A DNA stretch of 64,000 nt from Lampris incognitus (taxonomy: Eukaryota > Chordata > Actinopteri > Lampriformes > Lampridae). Where the stretch lies: positions 113,980,730 to 114,044,729 of the forward strand of contig NC_079213.1 of assembly GCF_029633865.1 (NCBI RefSeq). The letters are read 5' to 3'. The position numbers were made by a program, and so were the translations under genes. The notes under the pieces were generated by a model. That model had not been told where the DNA came from. It did not search any database and was given only the letters and a program-made list of their open reading frames with translations. Positions 58,647-64,000 of the stretch are shown here, one piece after another. The first letter of the stretch is position 1. Each line of letters opens with the position of its first letter.

Positions 58647-58771
58647 CCTGTAATGGCCAGGCAGCCTGTCCAGGGTGTCTCCCCACCTGCCACCCAATGA
58701 CTGCTGGGACAGGCTCCAGCATCCCCGCGACCTTGTGTAGGACAAGCAGTTTGGATAATGGATGGATGGAT
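58647..58771 (+). mobile_element. 5'-truncated V-SINE-like insert, 14-bp TSD
   Basis: CCTGTAATGGCCAGGCAGCC to GGATAATGGATGGATGGAT lies between exact copies of GGAACCCTACATAT (58633-58646 and 58772-58785). It interrupts the L1/Tx1-like RT. Confidence 0.93.
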
Positions 58772-59034
58772 GGAACCCTACATATTGTAGTTCAAGCAAA
58801 AAAAGAAAAAATGGGCTATATTAGTAAGCATTGATGCAGAAAAAGCATTCGCTTGGGTAAACTGGAAATTCCTGTATAAGGTCTTAGAACAATTCGGATT
58901 TAGCAGTAAATCAATACAATGCATGAAGACATTGTGTAAATAGCTCACTGCTAGATAAAATAAATGGAAACCTGACAGACAAATTTAGATTACAGAGGTC
59001 AGCCAGGCTGGGATGTTGTCCATCACCCACTCTA

Positions 59035-59302
59035 TTTGCTCTCTTTATGGAGCCTCTGAGTTGGGAGTGAGTTACTGCCTCAAGTGGAGGAGTTCCAAGT
59101 ATCTTTGGGTCTTGTTCACGAGTGAGGGTAAAATGGAGCAGAAGATCAACAGGTGGACTGGGACAGTGGCGGCAGTAATGCAGTCATATCAGACCGTCAT
59201 GATGAAGAGGTAGCTGAGCCAGAAGGCAAAGTTCTCAATTTACCGGTCGATCTTTGTTCCAACCCTCACCTATGGTCACGAGTTCCGCGTAGTGACCAAA
59301 AG
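59035..59302 (+). mobile_element. Non-LTR RT C-terminal fragment, same family as 46330-46945
   Basis: It reads SKYLWVLFTSEGKMEQKINR, then (stop) [20 protein letters not shown] and GHEFRVVTKR, followed by CGGCTGCTCCCGTTAGGGGT (an RTE-like 3' end in minus orientation) at 59311-59330. Confidence 0.75.
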
Positions 59303-59379
59303 ACTACTTTCGGCTGCTCCCGTTAGGGGTCGCCAAGCGGCAAATATGAGTTTCCTCTGCTGGGTGGCTGGGCACAGCC

Positions 59380-60540
59380 TTAGTGTAAGCGCCACCTTTT
59401 GAAAGAAACAGTATTAAGTTTAATAATAAGATCTTGTATTTTGAGTAATGTGCTTTGAAATGAGGATTTATCATAGTTGAATAATATAATATATTAACAG
59501 TATATATTAGTAATAGTAATGTTAAATTAAGAAATTGTGCGGTGTATTATATTTATTAAATACTGCAGAATAGAGTTGTATGGCTTCATGTATGTAACAC
59601 ACTTTCCCTCTAATTGGAATGCTCCGCCATGTTGCCTGACGTCAGGCTCCTTATGCTCAGTTGGAGCGAGAGAAGCTATGGGCAATACAGTTTTTTAACC
59701 GAGACTGTAGGACTGTAACACAAATAAGATCAATTCTGTAACGTTCAAGTTTTCAGTAAAAGTTCTCAAACGAATTCTCACAGGACGTTACTAGTCTGGT
59801 GATTCATTTGCATCAGACTGGTTGCTGTTTTTGGATAGTTTTCTCTCGCAAGTAGTGGCACATTTGGAAACATTACAGGGGGTACCGCTGTACATTGGTC
59901 AGAAAACTAAGCTCATGGTGGAAACAAATGGAGCCGTCTTGATTTAACTTTGGCAGAAAAGACAAGTTTTTGTGCATGGACAACCTCGTGAAAACTGAAA
60001 ACTTTGTGAGGAGATGGGGTACTGTGGATGCTGACTATTCTGAAGAGAACTAGCTAAGTAATTAGCCAGTATTTACAAGAAAGGCCAACGCCGAGCTGAT
60101 CCTAACTAAACCAGGCTGCTTGCTAGCAAATTGAGAACCACAGAGAAATGTTTGCTGTGTGTGCAACTAGTTTATGCTGTTGAAGTTGAGATTGAAGCTA
60201 TTTTTGGATAGTTCTGTGCATTTAAAAGGGAACCTGCTGTGGTGTATTTTTCTAAATGGAAAATTAATAAGAGTTTTTTGAACTTTTGCAAGCAATTTGT
60301 GCTTTGATTAATTAAAATGGAAGAGTCCAGAAACAGTAACGGCAATGAAGATTTTGACCACAAGAAGGCGCCAAACATCACTGGAAAGGCCTTGTAGGAG
60401 AAATTATCGACTTATAGCAGTTAGAAGAGGAAAATAAACTCAACTTAATGTACCATAAGAGAAATCAACAGTCTTAAAAAACATGATGGTAATTTGAGTA
60501 CGGTTGAACAGTTAATTCAACAAGACTTTGTCAAGTTGTA
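59380..60540 (+). other. Possible BEL/Pao LTR and leader region
   Basis: The segment precedes a BEL/Pao-like gag on the same strand and contains features that would fit an LTR and leader (start near TGTAAGCGCC; end near GGAAACATTACA). No second LTR is in the window to prove it. No host exon is recognised. Confidence 0.35.
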
Positions 60541-60549
60541 TAAATAATT

Positions 60550-62160
60550 CACAGGACTCAACGTGGAAGTATTAGCCACTCTAGTGGATGAAGATGAAAA
60601 AGAAGCAGATCAGCAAAATTGCTTTGAACCCAGATCAGCATCCATAAAGGAGTTTGTTGAGAATACCGAACAGTGGAATGCCAGACTGGACAGTGGCAAT
60701 ACAAGATGATTCGGGGGAACGTGACTCTACAGACAAAGAGGATGATGTGAAGGCAGATGATAGGGTCTCTCAAATTGTTGTAAGGAGACAGAACTAGAAG
60801 TAGACCTGGTTCAACAACTACACGCCACTCAATTGTTTCATAAGCTACTTCCAGGCCTTCAGCACGCATGAAAGAATAAGCAGAACATGCAACATTCATT
60901 TCACGTGCTGTGGCACTAAAGAAGAAGCAGGCCCTCAAACTTGAGGCACAGATGAAAGCAAAAAGGGAGCAACTGGAAGTAGACAGCAATTGCAGAGTCC
61001 AGTGCAAGGCTTACAGTGTTTGAAGAACATGAAAACACGAAAGATGGCATGAGGTTATTACATGTCAAAGAAGTTGCCTAATATCATCCTGAAGGAAGAG
61101 ATTTTTTGAGGATTGTCCACCTTCTCGTGTGAGGATTGTCAACCTTCTCATCCATCTTTGGGAAGGAAAGTTATGCCAGATCCAGCCATGTTGATGCAGC
61201 CCACAGGAAGGTGAGATACACGGAGATCAACCAGACAATGACAGTAACCAGCTAACTGGAAGAAATAACAGTGATTTCTATGCAGTTATACAGAGACAAA
61301 GTGTAATCACTAAAATGTTTGTCAAGCAGCAGAACATGTCTCACTTACCACATTAAACTGGCTGCAGATCAAGCTTGAGGATGGTAAGACACTGAATGCC
61401 TATTCTCTCTTCCTGATGGGCTGAAAGAATGCTATGGATGACCTTGAGTTTATGGACGAAATGGACAACCCTACCAACACACGAGGAATCATTTTGAATC
61501 TGCTTTACAAACTGTCTGAGAAGTGGAGAATGATGGCATTTGAGATCAAGACAGAGGATTAAGGTGTGCAAGGTTCTCGGATTTAGTTGAGTTCACAGAG
61601 AAACAAGCAAAGGTAACCATGGACCCTTTATTTTGAGACATATTGGAAAGTCTTCCAGCCGCAGAGGGAAAGGATAAATTGGTCAAAATGAAGTCTCTGA
61701 AGAAAAGAGGCCAGGGAGGGAGCAGCTTTTCTAAAGACGTCACTATGGCTGCTGAAGAAAGAACCCAAAATGCAACAGCTAAGAACAGCAGCATAGCTAA
61801 AGCTGTTAATGCATTTCAGAAACCCTGTGCATTCTGCCAGAAAGAAAAAAAAATCACACTCTCACTGTATGCAGTAAGATCAAGAAACTATCAAGTGGGG
61901 AGAGAATACGTTTCTTGAAGTCTAAAGGTCTTTGGATGCCTTATACAGGGGCAAATTAGCATAGACTGCAAAAAGAGAATAGAGTGTCAGACATGCACTC
62001 AACGTCACCCAGACACAGCCTACATATGACAATAAAGACAGTGTTGTACCAGACAAAAATGAAGAAATCAACACTGAGAACAAAGAACTCTCCACTGCAT
62101 GTGTATCACAGGATATATACTGGGGCCAGAGAAGAGGGGTGAGTGCTAGCTGTGCTGCAA
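60550..62160 (+). pseudogene. BEL/Pao-like LTR retrotransposon gag remnant
   Basis: Plus-strand pieces, with stops and shifts, include a charged alanine/lysine-rich coil (LKKKQALKLEAQMKAKREQL type, near 60910), LEDGKTLNAYSLFLMG, KNAMDDLEFMDEMDNPTNTR and LLYKLSEKWRMMAFEIKTED, then a damaged zinc-knuckle-like CAFCQKEK. The order matches gag of fish BEL/Pao elements. No protease, RT or integrase follows: the next sequence is a different LINE. The copy is dead. Confidence 0.65.
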
Positions 62161-62194
62161 GTAAACATTTAAGTCACCGAAGAGCAAGAGACAT

Positions 62195-64000
62195 ATGGAG
62201 ACATACACTTTTAATGATTCTGGCAGAACTGCGACCTTTTGCACTGAAGACCCCCAAAGACAGCTGAACCTCAGAGGAAAGAATACTATAATAACTGAAC
62301 TAAACAACTATTTAGATACAAATATCTCGCCCGAAATATCACCTCTCATTCTAAGGGACTGTGCTAAGGCTTATATTAGAGGTCGCATTATCTCATTTAC
62401 AAGTGTGGAAAAAAAGAGTAGGGAAGCAAAACAACATGACTTAGAAGACAAAATAAGACAGTTTGAGCAACAACATAAAAGAACACCATCCTCCAATCTA
62501 CTTAATGAGCTCAAACAAGCACGAAGAGATCTAAATAGCCTAATCACCAAAAAGATTGAGGGCAACTTAAGGTTCACCAATCAAAAATACTATGAAAATG
62601 GTAACAGGGCAAGTAGATTGTTAGCATTAAGACTTAAAAAACAGCAATCAGCCAATGTAGTACAGAAATGAAAGGCCTAATAGCTCAACACTTACAAAAC
62701 CAGATGAGATTTCAGAGTCTTTTGCAGAATTTTATAAATCCCTATACAAAAACACAGACTCTTGCACAGATGATAAAGAGTTAGCACAGTTTTTGAAAGA
62801 CATCAAAATAAAAGAGCTACCTGAGACCATGGCAAAAGACTTGGATGAACCAATTAAGGAATGGGAAATACAACAGGTAATCTCTACACTGAAAAACAAT
62901 AATGCCCCAGACCAGATGGGTATATTAATGAATTTTATAAAATTTTTAAAGAGGCAGTATCACCTTTACTATTAAAAGCTTACCACCATGCGCTACCATC
63001 TGGATCCATGGCCCCCTCCTGGAGGGAGACGACAATAGTTGTAATACATAAGGAAGGCAAGGAACCCACCAAATGCCAATCATATAGGCCTATTTCACTA
63101 CTGAATGGAGACCTGCGTATACTAACAGCTATTCTATCGAGACGCGTCAATAAAATTATCACAGAAATTATTCATCCTGATCAGACCTGGTTTACCACAG
63201 GAAGATACTATGGGGACAATATCAGAAGACTTAAATTTAATGGCTCATCCGAAAGTCAAGGAGGGGGAAGCAAGGATATTATCCCTTGATGCCCAGAAGG
63301 CATTCGATCAAGTATCCTGGCAATACTTGCTTCAAACACTGAAACGATTCCAATTTGGCCCTAATTTCAAAAAGCGGATACAAATACTATAATCTCATCC
63401 ACAAGCTGCTGTTAAAGTAAATGGGGCTCTGTCAAACCGATTTGCCCTAGAACGTGGCTGCAGACAGGGCTGCTCTTTATCACCCCTGCTGTTCGATGTT
63501 AGTATTGAACCACTAGCACAACTTATCAGAGATGACAATAACATAAAGGGACTGACAATAAATGAAGAACACAAATTATCCTTATACGCAGATGATGTGC
63601 TTTTATATATAGCCGAACCTACAACAACAATCCCACAGTTAAAGGATCTCATTTCAACATATGAGTACTTCTCTGGTTATACAGTAAATTTGGACAAAAC
63701 AATGGCAATGGATATAAGTGGTAGAATTCCTAAAGCGGTCAAACTCCAGAGTGGGTTTAAATGGCCTAAAGATGGCATTAAATATCTCGGTATTCAAATC
63801 CCCCATCGCTAGGAAAGTTATATGATGCAAATTACAAACACATAATTCATAATATCAGTAAGGATTTGGACCAGTGGTCAACACTTCCCCTGTCTCTGTT
63901 GGGCCGTATTGAGAGTATATGCATGAATGTGCTACCTAAGCTTCTCTATCAATTTCATATGATACCTATTGATATTCCTAAATCTATATTTGATAAATTA
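62195..64000 (+). mobile_element. L1/Tx1-like LINE ORF2, second copy, runs off the window
   Basis: An open 158-codon segment (62195-62671) carries the linker: SPLILRDCAKAYIRGRIISF, FEQQHKRTPSSNLLNELKQA and KKIEGNLRFTNQKYYENGNR. After frameshifts the RT follows: APSWRETTIVVIHKEGKEPT, YRPISLLNGDLRILTAILSR, ILSLDAQKAFDQVSWQYLLQ, GCRQGCSLSPLLFDVSIEPL, KLSLYADDVLLYIAEPTTTI and the NLDKT box. YADD is intact. Several shifts (near 62690, 62980 and 63285) and a stop (63390) show it is inactive. Endonuclease is missing; the 3' part lies beyond 64000. Confidence 0.87.

Larger units (their letters stand above)
55636..59040 (+). mobile_element. L1/Tx1-like LINE, broken by nested insertions
   Basis: The endonuclease start reads NNIKITSLSVNGLNTPVKRE, then (shifted) KDKEGRYITVKGRLENEPIK LINY, ending near 56030. 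RT pieces resume at 58430: AIISVIPKQGRDKKHCGNYR, then LVSIDAEKAFAWVNWKFLYK and VLEQFGFSSKSIQC, ending near 59040. L2-like, RTE-like and SINE inserts lie between. Stops and frameshifts are frequent, so the copy is dead. I infer one original element from order and orientation. Confidence 0.75.

Noticed and set aside
61643..61918. Host zinc-finger gene
   Set aside because: The CxxC segment follows BEL/Pao gag-like sequence and is frameshifted.

Overview
The window is a repeat-rich stretch of a ray-finned fish (teleost) nuclear genome. The evidence is spliced vertebrate genes with GT-AG introns, tRNA-derived SINEs, Tc1/mariner, hAT, piggyBac-like and PIF/Harbinger-like DNA transposons, several non-LTR retrotransposon lineages, a BEL/Pao fragment and long (CA)n and (ATCC)n tracts. 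The species cannot be told from sequence alone. I see no bacterial operon, CRISPR array, rRNA gene or free-standing tRNA gene.

Two host genes can be read, both on the minus strand. (1) thop1 (thimet oligopeptidase, zinc metallopeptidase family M3) occupies about 23.8-54.2 kb. Thirteen coding exons join in phase to about 680 residues, ending in a stop at 23818. The HEFGH zinc site, the third-ligand glutamate and the Gly/Tyr-rich substrate loop are all present. Only a short 5' coding exon is not seen. (2) A 5-HT3-like Cys-loop receptor gene is represented by its first four coding exons (15194 down to 10881): signal peptide, N-terminal extracellular strands, a 45-bp exon and a 110-bp exon with the LWSPD motif. 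Its remaining exons are not visible and may lie beyond the left edge. A third possible exon, unrecognised and on the plus strand, sits at 16974-17157.

Layout: 0-5 kb holds three satellite arrays (a G-run 40-mer, a telomere-like 11-mer and a homogeneous 95-mer). 5-10.8 kb holds transposon debris: RTE-like 3' ends, SINEs, hAT, a THAP-domain remnant and a foldback element. 10.9-15.2 kb is the receptor gene with a long-TIR element and a piggyBac-like MITE in its introns. 15.5-23.4 kb is a LINE end, a 67-bp minisatellite, a 3.3-kb GA-rich satellite grown inside a SINE and a 2.2-kb 30/31-bp array. 23.7-54.2 kb is thop1, with introns full of SINEs, two Tc1 elements plus one Tc1 palindrome, hAT inside RTE, piggyBac-like and Harbinger-like MITEs, and more minisatellites. 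54.2-64 kb is nested retrotransposons (L1/Tx1-like carrying L2-like, RTE-like and SINE inserts; a BEL/Pao gag remnant; a second L1/Tx1-like element running off the right edge).

Minisatellites cover roughly 13 kb (about a fifth) of the window, and several clearly grew from inside identifiable transposons. No wholly new biological system is evident. The most notable structures are the SINE-borne 3.3-kb satellite, the 1.2-kb near-perfect Tc1 palindrome, the minisatellite whose unit carries a 3' splice-site-like sequence, and insertions datable from clean target-site duplications.
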